Of a stretch of DNA of 64,000 bases, positions 36,971 to 45,338 are shown piece by piece. Source of the stretch: Bacteroidota bacterium (GTDB taxonomy: Bacteria > Bacteroidota > Bacteroidia > B-17B0 > Aurantibacillaceae); contig JACCXH010000049.1 in NCBI GenBank assembly GCA_013697245.1, forward strand, positions 1-64,000, given 5' to 3'. Numbering within the stretch: the stretch's first letter is position 1; each line of letters opens with the position of its first letter. A program made the translations under genes and the position numbers. The notes below the pieces were generated by a model. That model was not told where the DNA came from. It saw nothing but the letters and a program-made list of their open reading frames with translations, and did no database searches.

Positions 36971-37693
36971 CTACATGTAAGTATCGAGACGCTGCTTACT
37001 ATTTATTTTGTGAAAATAAAAACAAATTCCACTTCCTAAACATAAACTAGGAGCAATTTTTTGGTGATTCAATATTTCATTGTAGTTGAAATGATAATAC
37101 ACCGATGCGCCAAAATAATTTTTCCAGCTGAGTTGATTGGTAATATTTACATGAAATTCAAATCCAACAACTATTTCTGCTGTAGTCAATCTTATGTTAT
37201 CAAGCCCGGGCTTTTTATCTCCCCAAATTAATTTTTCTTCCCGCAACGCCCCTCTCGAAAGCGGCAATTTAGTTGTATACTGTATTGATGAGAAAAAATT
37301 TAGTTGAAAAAGATCTTTCATTCCACAATTCGATTGATAATTGCTATCAAGTGTAAGTACCCTGCTATAACTCACAATAACACCTCGGGCCTTCCCGGAA
37401 CATTGTTGAATAACCGGCCCGGCACTAAAAGCATTTCTACCTTTATAAAAACCGGTATTAATAGAATAAAACCCACCATGCCCATTACCGGTAGAACAAA
37501 TACCCGTACTAAATAACGGCTTAATTTTATCAGTTGAATTTTGAGCCAATAAACCACTTGAATTTAATGCAATTAAAAAAAGGATAACACTTGTTTTAAA
37601 GATCAGGATAATTTTAACTTCCTTTAATCCATGTAATGTAAGCACTGTTTCTTTTTTAAGGGTATTCATATTATTCATTTCTGTTTTACTCAT
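36971..37693 (-). CDS. Secreted or outer-membrane protein of unknown function
   Basis: About 240 residues. The ATG at 37693 gives an unusually long n-region before the hydrophobic stretch (VKIILIFKTSVILFLIALNSSGLLAQ); internal ATGs at 37678 and 37666 are equally possible. The mature part has amphipathic strands (FYKGRNAFSAGPVIQQ, TTAEIVVGFEFHVNITNQLS, YFGASVYYHFNY), as in small outer-membrane barrels. No family recognised. The long n-region may point to a mistaken start or a decayed 5' end. Confidence 0.55.
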   Translation of the reverse strand: MSKTEMNNMNTLKKETVLTLHGLKEVKIILIFKTSVILFLIALNSSGLLAQNSTDKIKPLFSTGICSTGNGHGGFYSINTGFYKGRNAFSAGPVIQQCSGKARGVIVSYSRVLTLDSNYQSNCGMKDLFQLNFFSSIQYTTKLPLSRGALREEKLIWGDKKPGLDNIRLTTAEIVVGFEFHVNITNQLSWKNYFGASVYYHFNYNEILNHQKIAPSLCLGSGICFYFHKINSKQRLDTYM

Positions 37694-37882
37694 ACAAATT
37701 AACAAGTATTACAGATGTTGATTTATACGATAAAAACCGGTGGGTTTCATATGTAAGATTTTTCGATAATTTGAAAAACAGATTTTTTTACTGATCCCTT
37801 CACATTTTTTGTGGAATACAATGCTGCTCCGCATCTACATACTAAACTATTTGTATTAATTTAGATGTATAAACTATCCCAC

Positions 37883-39598
37883 ATGAAAAAAAACATTTTT
37901 TACTTTCTTGTCATTCCTTTTTTAGGCTTTTCCCAGATACAAAACCCGGAACAAAGAATTGAAACCCCCATTAAAGCCGTTACGCTTTATTTAGATGGGG
38001 CAGAGGTTAACCAGCAAAAACAAATTAATTTAAATGCCGGAATTACCTCGGTGGTGTTTACCAACCTCTCTTCAAAATTAATTCCAAAAAGCATACAGGT
38101 TAATGTTGGCGAAAATATTAGCGTATTAAGCGTTTCAGAAAAATTAAATTTTTTAAGTCTTAATGCAGAAAGCGCTAAAGTAAAACAATTAAAAGATTCG
38201 CTTAAAACCAACCAATATAAAACACAGCAACTTGTTTATGATAAAGAAGCTTATGATAAAGAAAAAGAATTGTTAGCCAAAAACAATAGCATTGGTGGGC
38301 AAGAGAAAGGAGTTTCTATTGCTGAACTAAAACTGGCAGCCGATTTTTACCGCTCACGCATTAAAGAAATAAATGGCGAGATATTAAAGCTGGACACTAA
38401 AATAAACGACATGTATGTTGTTGCCAATCATTTGCAAAGCGAGTTGGATGAATTGAACATCAACGAAAATAAGCCAACCGGCGAAATTATTATTTTATTA
38501 CAGTCAGATACAAAAGTAGCAGCCAACATTGATCTTAAATATGTTGTTTCAGATGCAGGCTGGGCCCCTTATTACGAGCTAAAAGCAGAGGATATTGGAA
38601 AACCAATTACCTTGGTTTACAGGGCCAGGGCATTTAATAATACAGGCGTTAACTGGTCTGACGTGAAATTAAAATTATCTACTTCCGATCCCACACGTAA
38701 TGCATCTAAACCATTAATTGCACCCTGGTTCTTAAACTTTAACGGAGATGTTTTTGGTGGTAACTCAAACGGATATTTAAGCAACAGCAATAAGCCGGCG
38801 CAGTACCAACAATCGCAAATAAGTAGTGGCAATCTTGAGAATCAATTTGGTACCAAACAACAATTAAACGAAGTGGAATTAAAATCATACAATGATTATA
38901 AGAAAAAAGGTAAACGCGAAGACGCTAATAAAGTAGTGTATGAAGAAGTTCAGGTTTCTGAATTAAGCGCAGAGTTCGAAATTAAAAAAGCATATACTAT
39001 TCCGGCTGATGCTAAACCATACATTGTAGAGGTAACTACTTACAGTCTTAACGCAACGTTCAAACATTTTTCAATTCCTAAAGTAGAGAAGGATGCATTT
39101 TTATTGGCTCGTATTACCGGCTGGGAAGATCTTGACCTGATAGAAGGTCCTGCCAACGTATATTTTGCAGGAACGTTTGTTGGCCAGTCGTATGTTAACC
39201 CAAGAAGTGTAAATGATACCTTGGATCTTTCTTTTGGCCGCGATAGCAAAGTAATTGTTACACGTACAAAAATAAAAGATTTTAATAATGAAAAAGTATT
39301 GGGTAATAACCGTAAGATCGTTTACTCTTATGAAATGATCATTAAAAATAACCGTAAAAATGCTATTAACATTGATCTTGAAGATCAGTTGCCAATTTCG
39401 CAGAACAGCGAGATAGTAGTAGATGCCGTTGAATTATCGAAGGGCCTGGTATATAAAGACGATGGAAAAGTAAGTTGGAAATTTTTAATTCCGCCGGGCG
39501 AATCGCAAAAAGTAATTTATACTTATACTATAAAATATCCTAAGAACAGGATTGTGGAAACGGAGAAAAAATTAAGGAAAGTAAGGGCCATGTATTAG
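37883..39598 (+). CDS. Mucoidy inhibitor MuiA-family protein (DUF4139)
   Basis: 571 residues from the ATG at 37883, which gives a signal peptide (MKKNIFYFLVIPFLGFSQ); the frame also has an ATG at 37865. The N-terminal DUF4140 segment (IKAVTLYLDGAEVNQQKQIN) precedes a coiled coil (about residues 90-200) and a beta-rich DUF4139 domain (DLKYVVSDAGWAPYYELKA, VSWKFLIPPGESQKVIYTY, IKYPKNRIV). The family is named for a mucoid-phenotype effect; the biochemical role is unknown. Residues 280-340 hold a low-complexity insertion rich in Asn, Ser and Gly. Convergent with the MNIO gene. Confidence 0.9.
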   Translation: MKKNIFYFLVIPFLGFSQIQNPEQRIETPIKAVTLYLDGAEVNQQKQINLNAGITSVVFTNLSSKLIPKSIQVNVGENISVLSVSEKLNFLSLNAESAKVKQLKDSLKTNQYKTQQLVYDKEAYDKEKELLAKNNSIGGQEKGVSIAELKLAADFYRSRIKEINGEILKLDTKINDMYVVANHLQSELDELNINENKPTGEIIILLQSDTKVAANIDLKYVVSDAGWAPYYELKAEDIGKPITLVYRARAFNNTGVNWSDVKLKLSTSDPTRNASKPLIAPWFLNFNGDVFGGNSNGYLSNSNKPAQYQQSQISSGNLENQFGTKQQLNEVELKSYNDYKKKGKREDANKVVYEEVQVSELSAEFEIKKAYTIPADAKPYIVEVTTYSLNATFKHFSIPKVEKDAFLLARITGWEDLDLIEGPANVYFAGTFVGQSYVNPRSVNDTLDLSFGRDSKVIVTRTKIKDFNNEKVLGNNRKIVYSYEMIIKNNRKNAINIDLEDQLPISQNSEIVVDAVELSKGLVYKDDGKVSWKFLIPPGESQKVIYTYTIKYPKNRIVETEKKLRKVRAMY

Positions 39599-39609
39599 AA
39601 ATTTGATTT

Positions 39610-39670
39610 AAGATAAATGATATAAGGTACAAGAAGCGTAATTGCTTTAAGGTTTTATATCATTTGTCTT
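39610..39670. repeat. Palindromic element between convergent MuiA and MNIO genes
   Basis: AAGATAAATGATATAA at 39610-39625 and TTATATCATTTGTCTT at 39655-39670 are inverted repeats matching at 15 of 16 positions around a 29-base loop. The T tract after the right arm and the position between two stops suggest a bidirectional terminator. The core is shared with the element at 25838. Confidence 0.65.
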
Positions 39671-39687
39671 TTATTTTTTATCCGGTC

Positions 39688-40800
39688 TTAGGCCCACTTC
39701 TTTATCAATACCATGGCGGTTTCTACCATATAATCTGTCCACAATGCAGGTTGCCATCCGGTTATTTGTTTAGTTTGCAATAGTTGAATTGTTTTATCCA
39801 CATCTTTATTTGCAAAAAGTGTATCAATAATAAATTGCTGCTCTTTTCTAAGAATATTATCCTGTAAAGGTTTTAAGGGTACTTTATGATCGATCTTTTT
39901 CCTTTTAATTTTTTCGGTTGGACTTTCTGCTTTTTTTCTTTGTGAAGAAACGATCTTTTTTATTTGTTTAAAGTCTTTTACGAATTGTAATTTATCTTTT
40001 TCAGTTTTTATAGTGTTGCCTAATCGTTCAAAGATCACATATTCTACATTTTCACAAAATGGTAATGCTTCTTTTAATAATTCAAAAACTTCTTTAGGCA
40101 CGGCTTCATCGTGTGTATCTCTTCTTACTTTATTTTTACTTGTCTTAACAGTAGCCCAACTGCCACCGGAGATATGAATTTCTTTTACTTTGTGAAGGGG
40201 ATACGATTTGATCAGCTTTAAAGCATCTACCTTAAAATTATGTGATTGGCACCAGATATTGTGAAGGTCTAAAATTAAAAAGCCGTTAACGGGCTCTAAT
40301 AATTTTTCTAAAAATTCGCCTTGTTCTTTTATTTGTTTGTTGCTAAATGCAAAGGCCAGGTTCTCGATGCCAATAGGTAATTGCGAAATATTTTGTAAAC
40401 GCTTTAAACGATCTTGTCCAATAGCTAAAGTTGTTTTGTTGAATGGAACGGGCAGGGGAGTGCCTTTATGAAAATCGTCGGATGACATAAAACCAAAATG
40501 CTCGGTAACATGCCTATAATTATATTTTTTTACTTCGATGGCAAGTTGTTTTAGCCATTTTCCCTGGTTACCATCCCAAAGGCCTTTTAAAAGCGAATAA
40601 CGAACGCCGTGTCCAATTAATCTGCCGCGTTTTGAATACTCGCTTAAAAGCAAACTAAGCCATTGTGGTTCTTTGCTTCCTGATCGGATGGTATCGAATG
40701 ACCATTCTATAACATCAATTTCTCCGGACTGAAACAATGGAAGCGCCGCCTCAATAAAATCGGCTTCGGGCATTAAAGATATTCCAACCCATGGGTTCAT
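39688..40800 (-). CDS. DUF692 family multinuclear iron oxidase (MNIO), likely RiPP-modifying enzyme
   Basis: 370 residues from the ATG at 40800; the frame opens with TTG at 40806. The TIM-barrel metal-site motifs of MbnB/TglH-type enzymes are all seen: GHGVRYS (His64), HVTEHFGFMS (Glu100, His101), IENLAF (Glu146), LDLHNIWCQ (Asp178, Asn181), EIHISGG (His209) and DTHDEAV (Asp228, His230). Known members use two or three iron ions to oxidise Cys or neighbouring residues in precursor peptides. Residues about 287-370 form an added basic and helical region (ending GWQPALWTDYMVETAMVLIK) that could take the place of the separate recognition partner usual in these systems. It lies 90 bases downstream of four Cys-ended small secreted proteins on the same strand, which are its probable substrates. 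Confidence 0.88.
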   Translation of the reverse strand: MNPWVGISLMPEADFIEAALPLFQSGEIDVIEWSFDTIRSGSKEPQWLSLLLSEYSKRGRLIGHGVRYSLLKGLWDGNQGKWLKQLAIEVKKYNYRHVTEHFGFMSSDDFHKGTPLPVPFNKTTLAIGQDRLKRLQNISQLPIGIENLAFAFSNKQIKEQGEFLEKLLEPVNGFLILDLHNIWCQSHNFKVDALKLIKSYPLHKVKEIHISGGSWATVKTSKNKVRRDTHDEAVPKEVFELLKEALPFCENVEYVIFERLGNTIKTEKDKLQFVKDFKQIKKIVSSQRKKAESPTEKIKRKKIDHKVPLKPLQDNILRKEQQFIIDTLFANKDVDKTIQLLQTKQITGWQPALWTDYMVETAMVLIKKWA

Positions 40801-40820
40801 GATCAAATTTACAAAATAGT

Positions 40821-40884
40821 CGTTAGATTCTTGTCGTTAGTCAATAGCACAACACTGACTAAATTCTAACGGCTTTTGACTAAC
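40821..40884 (-). promoter_or_regulatory. Possible attenuator between precursor genes and MNIO gene
   Basis: Two alternative pairings exist. In one, CGTTAGA (40821-40827) pairs with TCTAACG (40865-40871) while TTAGTCA (40837-40843) pairs with TGACTAA (40856-40862). In the other, GTTAGTCAA (40836-40844) pairs with TTGACTAAC (40876-40884). They share one arm, so both cannot form at once. No T tract follows, so this is not a simple terminator. Confidence 0.45.
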
Positions 40885-40890
40885 CACTAA

Positions 40891-41103
40891 TTAGCCCATT
40901 CCACAAGGCGGGCAGTAATCGGCAGTGATAGGTCTGCTTTTATTTTTAGAAACTTTTACAGAATCTTTTTTTGCATTTTCAGTTTTGGTATCCTTAACGG
41001 TTGTGGTCTTCGTTTTTGATTTGTCGTCCACTTTTGGTTTTGGGGTTTGTGCTACAGCGCTAAAGCTGATCAGGGCACTTAAAACAATAGCTGATATTTT
41101 CAT
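40891..41103 (-). CDS. Putative MNIO precursor peptide 4 (CPPCGMG end)
   Basis: 70 residues. A signal peptide (MKISAIVLSALISFSAVAQ) precedes a Lys/Thr/Asp-rich, probably unstructured spacer and the C-terminal YCPPCGMG. The two Cys are the only ones in the protein. It shares the MKISxIxLxALISFS start and the CxxCGxG end with three upstream genes while the spacers differ, as expected for precursor peptides under selection at their ends. Last precursor before the MNIO gene. An alternative is a small periplasmic metal-binding protein that is not modified. Confidence 0.78.
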   Translation of the reverse strand: MKISAIVLSALISFSAVAQTPKPKVDDKSKTKTTTVKDTKTENAKKDSVKVSKNKSRPITADYCPPCGMG

Positions 41104-41144
41104 AATATAATTTTTAAATTGTAAATCAAAAAATTGTCAATTTT

Positions 41145-41372
41145 TTATCCCATTCCGCAACCAGGACAATACCTGTGCGAGTGGTTAGGTGTATTATTTG
41201 AAACAGAGTCAACCGAATTGTGCTTTCGTTTTGCTTTTTTTGTCGAATTGCATTTAGTAGTTTTTACTTTAGCAGTTGTATCTTTTTCTTTAAAACTAAC
41301 CGGCTTATCCTGCGCAAAAGCGTTTGCGCTAAAACTTATAAGGGCACCCATTGCTATAGTTGATATTTTCAT
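41145..41372 (-). CDS. Putative MNIO precursor peptide 3 (CPGCGMG end)
   Basis: 75 residues. Signal peptide MKISTIAMGALISFSANAFAQ, a very basic spacer with an extra Cys (TTKCNSTKKAKRKHN), a His pair near the end (NHSHRYC), and the C-terminus YCPGCGMG. The His residues beside the CxxC end would help bind a metal such as copper or zinc. It lies 41 bases upstream of precursor 4. Confidence 0.78.
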   Translation of the reverse strand: MKISTIAMGALISFSANAFAQDKPVSFKEKDTTAKVKTTKCNSTKKAKRKHNSVDSVSNNTPNHSHRYCPGCGMG

Positions 41373-41412
41373 AATATTTTTTTAATCTTGAACCTTTAAC
41401 TTTAAACCAAAC

Positions 41413-41628
41413 TTATCCTCTGCCGCAAGCTTCGCAAACCTTTGGCGAGTATTTAGGCTCAACTAATAAAGTTGAATCCCTTACAGCTAATTGGTTCTTT
41501 GAATTTACACATTTTGTTTTTATAGTTTTAGTGTGCTTTACTTTTGTAACCGTTTTAGGTTTTTCCTGCGCTAAAGCAGTTACACTTAAACTTACCAGGG
41601 CTCCGAGAGCTAATGTGGATAATTTCAT
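41413..41628 (-). CDS. Putative MNIO precursor peptide 2 (CEACGRG end)
   Basis: 71 residues. Signal peptide MKLSTLALGALVSLSVTALAQ, a Lys/Thr-rich spacer with one internal Cys (IKTKCVNSKN, at the same relative place as in precursor 3), and the C-terminus VCEACGRG. It lies 40 bases upstream of precursor 3. Confidence 0.78.
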   Translation of the reverse strand: MKLSTLALGALVSLSVTALAQEKPKTVTKVKHTKTIKTKCVNSKNQLAVRDSTLLVEPKYSPKVCEACGRG

Positions 41629-41680
41629 TTTTGTTGTTTTTATTAAGATGCTTGTTTTGGAATAATTCCATAAAATTCAA

Positions 41681-41920
41681 TTAACCCTTTCCACATTTGC
41701 CACAAGAGCTTAAATTATTAGGCAGTAACTCGCTTTTAGGGGCAACACCGTTCGGTTTAAGTTTGTTTTGCTTAACAGTTTTGCTGTTTTTATAATTAAA
41801 CGACGTAGCTTTTCTTACAACCTTTAAAGAATCGCCAAAAGCAGGGTTTTGACTTGCATTGGCACTTAGGCCAAGGCTAAAGCTTATCCATGTTTTAAGG
41901 GCTATTGCAGATAATTCCAT
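41681..41920 (-). CDS. Putative MNIO precursor peptide 1 (CGKCGKG end)
   Basis: 79 residues, the most divergent of the four. The start MELSAIALKTWISFSLGLSANA keeps the family pattern, but the n-region has Glu where the others have Lys and a Lys sits inside the hydrophobic core, so export may be weak. The end SSCGKCGKG keeps CxxCGxG. It is the first gene of the operon; no clear promoter box could be found in the 74 bases upstream. Confidence 0.72.
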   Translation of the reverse strand: MELSAIALKTWISFSLGLSANASQNPAFGDSLKVVRKATSFNYKNSKTVKQNKLKPNGVAPKSELLPNNLSSCGKCGKG

Positions 41921-41994
41921 GTTTCTTTCGTATTAGGATGCGGGATCTTTTTCTTTTCCATAAAACAGAACCATTTTTTTAATAAATTTATTCA

Positions 41995-43253
41995 ATGAAA
42001 AGAACCATATGGATAGCATTGTTTTTGCCATGTTTATCATGGCACAGCCTGTACATAAAAAAGTATGTGCATTATTTTTGGGTAATAGCTATACTTATGT
42101 TAATAACCTGCCTTTACTTATTTCTAATTTGGCCCTTGCAAATAAAGATACCTTGGTTTACGACGATAATACACCGGGTGGATACACACTTAATAACCAT
42201 TTTACGGATATTGTTACTAATAGTAAAATAAATGCTAAAGCATGGGATTATGTTATTGTGCAGGCCCAAAGTCAGGAACCTTCTCTTTCGCCAGCACAGG
42301 TGTATAGCCAAACACTACCCTATGCACGCAAGCTGGATAGTTTAATTAAACATAATAATAGTTGCAGCAATACCGTATTTTACGAAACCTGGGGCCGTAA
42401 GAACGGCGATGCCAGTAATTGTGGGACTTACCCGCCAGTATGCACCTATTTAGGAATGCAGAATAGGTTGAAGCAGTCTTACAAAAAATTTGCAGATACC
42501 TGCAATGCAATTGTATCGCCTGTTGGCGAGGCATTTAAAAGATCAATTGCTTTAAGCCCTAATATTGAGTTATACCAGGCCGATGAAAGCCATCCTTCGT
42601 TAGAAGGCTCATACCTCGCGGCCTGTGTTTTTTATGAAGTATTATTTCAAAAAAGCGTATTATCAAACACATTTATAGCATCTGTAAATTCGGCTACAGC
42701 AACATTTTTGCAACAGGTAGCGCATACAGTTGTTACGGACAGTCTTGCAGTTTGGAACCTAGGCATACACCAACCCTGGGCTGATTTTTCGTACAACTGG
42801 GTGGCAGGTTTAAATTATCATTTCATTACTAATTCGCAATTTTTTACTAACATGTGGTATTTTGGTGATGGCGGAACCTCTTTAGTGCCTACGACCTTTC
42901 ATTTTTATCCCGCCAACGGAACCTATACTGTTACTCATATTGTAAGCGATAATTGTAAAACAGATTCTATTTTAAAAGAGGTTATTATAAATTCTACAGG
43001 CCTTCAAACTAATACTACTACACCTGTTTTTATTTACCCAAATCCGGTACACAACAATTTATTTATTACCGGCGCAGATAATTTTGAAAATAACAATTCA
43101 CTCATCGAAATAATTGATCAACTAGGACGAAGGATCTACAAAGCTCCTTTTAGTAAAATAATAAATACCAGGAATTTTATAAATGGTTTATATTACCTGA
43201 AAATATATAACCCTATTAGCACTTTAAATTTTCAATTTATTAAAAGCGATTAA
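41995..43253 (+). pseudogene. SGNH-hydrolase-like secreted protein with PKD and T9SS domains, signal peptide out of frame
   Basis: The ATG at 41995 begins a good signal peptide (MKRTIWIALFLPCLSW), but that frame leaves the gene. The main frame, open from the ATG at 42009 to 43253, joins right after it with AQPVHKKVCALFLGNSYTYV. One missing base near 42042 (TCATGGCACAG where TCATGGGCACAG would read S-W-A-Q) explains the shift. The enzyme part has the SGNH pattern: LFLGNSYT with the nucleophile Ser, a central ETWGRKNG, and DESHPSLEGSYLAA as the Asp/His block. A PKD-type domain (WYFGDGGTSLVPTTFHFYP) and a T9SS type A end (VFIYPNPVHNNLFIT, FINGLYYLKI) follow. Starting at 42009 the product would have only a poor signal. 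It could be a recent mutation or an error in the sequence. Confidence 0.78.
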
Positions 43254-43265
43254 TTACCTTTGTTT

Positions 43266-44540
43266 ATGATCAAAAAAATAACCTTTCTTGTTTGTTTTAT
43301 TATAGGTGCTATACAACCCTCTTTTTCTCAAACAATTAATCGTACTTTAATAAAAGCCGATAAATTATTCATTAAGCAGGAGTTTACAGAAGCCGCTAAA
43401 GGTTATGAGCGTTATTTAAAATCTTTTCCAAAAGATTATTACGCCTCTCGCCAGGCAGCTATTTGTTATAAAAAAACAAATAACCAAAATCAGGCCATAG
43501 ATCATTGGCCAAATGTTATTGAAAGCAGTAAAGTTACCGATGCCGATAGATTAGATTATGCCAAATGTTTATTAGCGAACTATCGCACGCAGGATGCTAG
43601 AATGATGATCAATTTTTTAAAGACGAGCCCTGATAAAGCTATTGCAGCATGGGGACTTGCTTATTTAAATACGTCGCAGTTTTATATGGATTCTGCCATC
43701 ACAAAAGTAAAAGAGCTTACAGGTATTAATACTATTGCTTCAGAAGATTGCCCGCTTATTTCAAATAATAAATTAATATTTATTTCAGAAAAAAATAAGA
43801 CCAGCAAAGTTTTTACTGCAAGTGTTAACGCTAACAAAAGCACACTACTTACAGCAACAAAAAAAGATGATAGCAGTTTTTCTGATGAACAATCTTTTGC
43901 CAAACACATTCAAAATAAAGGCATCTCGGGTCAGGTAAGCTTATCAGCTGATGAAAGCCTTATGTATTATAGTCGTTCGGCCTCTTTAAAAGAAATGAAC
44001 AAAGTGGGCGAGTCGGGTATTTATAAATTTCAGATCTATAGCGCCAATCCACACGCCGAAAAAGCGGAGGTAAGTACACCCTTTATTCACAACTCATCTG
44101 AGTATGATTACTTGCATCCAAGCATGAGTAAAGACGGCTTAAAATTATATTTTGCCAGCAATATGAAAGGCACACTAGGTGGTATGGATATTTTTGTTTG
44201 TGAATTTATTAATGGCGCCTGGAGTTCACCAAAAAATTTAGGTGTACTTATCAATACACCGGGTGATGAAGTTTTTCCGCATATTACAGAAGAGGGCGTT
44301 CTATATTATGCCAGCGATTCGCGCCCGGGTTTAGGCGGCTTGGATATTTTTTATGCAGAACCAAATAAAGATGATGGTAGTTTTTTTACTGCAAAGAATG
44401 CAGGTGCTCCAATAAACTCGCAGTTTGACGATTATGGTATCTATATTTTAAAAGGAGGTAACAACGGTTACTTTAGCAGCAACCGAAAAAATAATTTACA
44501 GGATAATGATATTTATTATTTTGTAAAAGAAAAGCCTTAA
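43266..44540 (+). CDS. Secreted TPR and PD40-propeller protein, PorE-like without OmpA domain
   Basis: 424 residues from the ATG at 43266. A signal peptide (MIKKITFLVCFIIGAIQPSFSQ) precedes TPR-like helices (about 25-130) and PD40 beta-propeller repeats (SMSKDGLKLYFASNMKGTLG, GGMDIFVCEF, GGLDIFYAEPNKDDG). The OmpA-like peptidoglycan-binding domain of PorE is absent, and the protein ends after the last propeller repeat (NDIYYFVKEKP). It probably acts in the periplasm. It follows the SGNH gene by 12 bases and may be co-transcribed with it. Confidence 0.82.
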   Translation: MIKKITFLVCFIIGAIQPSFSQTINRTLIKADKLFIKQEFTEAAKGYERYLKSFPKDYYASRQAAICYKKTNNQNQAIDHWPNVIESSKVTDADRLDYAKCLLANYRTQDARMMINFLKTSPDKAIAAWGLAYLNTSQFYMDSAITKVKELTGINTIASEDCPLISNNKLIFISEKNKTSKVFTASVNANKSTLLTATKKDDSSFSDEQSFAKHIQNKGISGQVSLSADESLMYYSRSASLKEMNKVGESGIYKFQIYSANPHAEKAEVSTPFIHNSSEYDYLHPSMSKDGLKLYFASNMKGTLGGMDIFVCEFINGAWSSPKNLGVLINTPGDEVFPHITEEGVLYYASDSRPGLGGLDIFYAEPNKDDGSFFTAKNAGAPINSQFDDYGIYILKGGNNGYFSSNRKNNLQDNDIYYFVKEKP

Positions 44541-44544
44541 GAAG

Positions 44545-45306
44545 CTAGATAATAGTTGATAAAAGGAAAATAATTAATATAAACAGGAGCACCTTTAATA
44601 TAATACCAACAATTCCTAAGATCTTCCCAATTTTTGCAGTTTCTTCCCCTTCATATACATCGGGGTTTGTTTTTATTTGCTTTAAGGCTTTATCTCCCAA
44701 GACAATGGCGGCTATGCTTCCAAAACCTATAACAAAACCAAGAATTCCAAATACAAGTGCCAGAACTGCAAGGTCATTTGATCTTTCACTCCTATGATTA
44801 TTTGATTTTGTGGAATTGTTATCGGTTGCAGCATTTTCATTTTTAAATACCTCTTTAGTGCCGTTAGCATAAGTTATCATAAACACACTCGATTTTTTTA
44901 TGACATACATTGGCCCATCCGGCGAATCACATTTTTTATACTTTACATCCAAGGGTGCAATTTCTAATACTTTTACGCTGAGTTCATCCCCATTTTTTAA
45001 AACGATCTTATCGCAAGGCTCATTTTTATTTAAAATTAACGGATCAAGTGCTATATGTTTTAAAGGCTTTAATTCATTATTTACGGAAGCTACGGTCTCT
45101 GCATTAGTATAAGAAAAAGGAATTGTAATTTGCTTAGAAAGCAGGTTTTCGGATACTTCTTCTTTTTTTGTTTTTATAAAATTGTCTTTTTTAGTTTGAG
45201 TTTTCGCTCTTCCATTACTTACATAAAAACCTTTTTGATATTTACGTTTTTGCACAGAGCAGGATAACAAAATAATAACGGGTAGAATAAAAAGTAATTT
45301 TTTCAT
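44545..45306 (-). CDS. DUF4190-type lipoprotein, copy 2
   Basis: 253 residues from the ATG at 45306, chosen because it gives a lipoprotein signal (MKKLLFILPVIILLSC) aligned with its paralogue; the frame extends to 45342. After the lipobox comes VQKRKYQKGFYVSN, a common Bacteroidota motif. A beta domain follows (DKIVLKNGDELSVKVLEI, YVIKKSSVFMITYANGTKEV), then two C-terminal membrane helices with the DUF4190 pattern (AVLALVFGILGFVIGFGSIA, KIGKILGIVGIILK). The function is unknown. It follows a close paralogue on the same strand. Confidence 0.78.
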   Translation of the reverse strand: MKKLLFILPVIILLSCSVQKRKYQKGFYVSNGRAKTQTKKDNFIKTKKEEVSENLLSKQITIPFSYTNAETVASVNNELKPLKHIALDPLILNKNEPCDKIVLKNGDELSVKVLEIAPLDVKYKKCDSPDGPMYVIKKSSVFMITYANGTKEVFKNENAATDNNSTKSNNHRSERSNDLAVLALVFGILGFVIGFGSIAAIVLGDKALKQIKTNPDVYEGEETAKIGKILGIVGIILKVLLFILIIFLLSTII

Positions 45307-45338
45307 CAAAAAATTAGTATTAGGTAAAAAGATCGAGA

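Noticed and set aside
41101-41385. Plus-strand small genes opposite the precursor genes
   Set aside because: They are shadows of the precursor frames; the minus-strand frames have signal peptides and shared ends.
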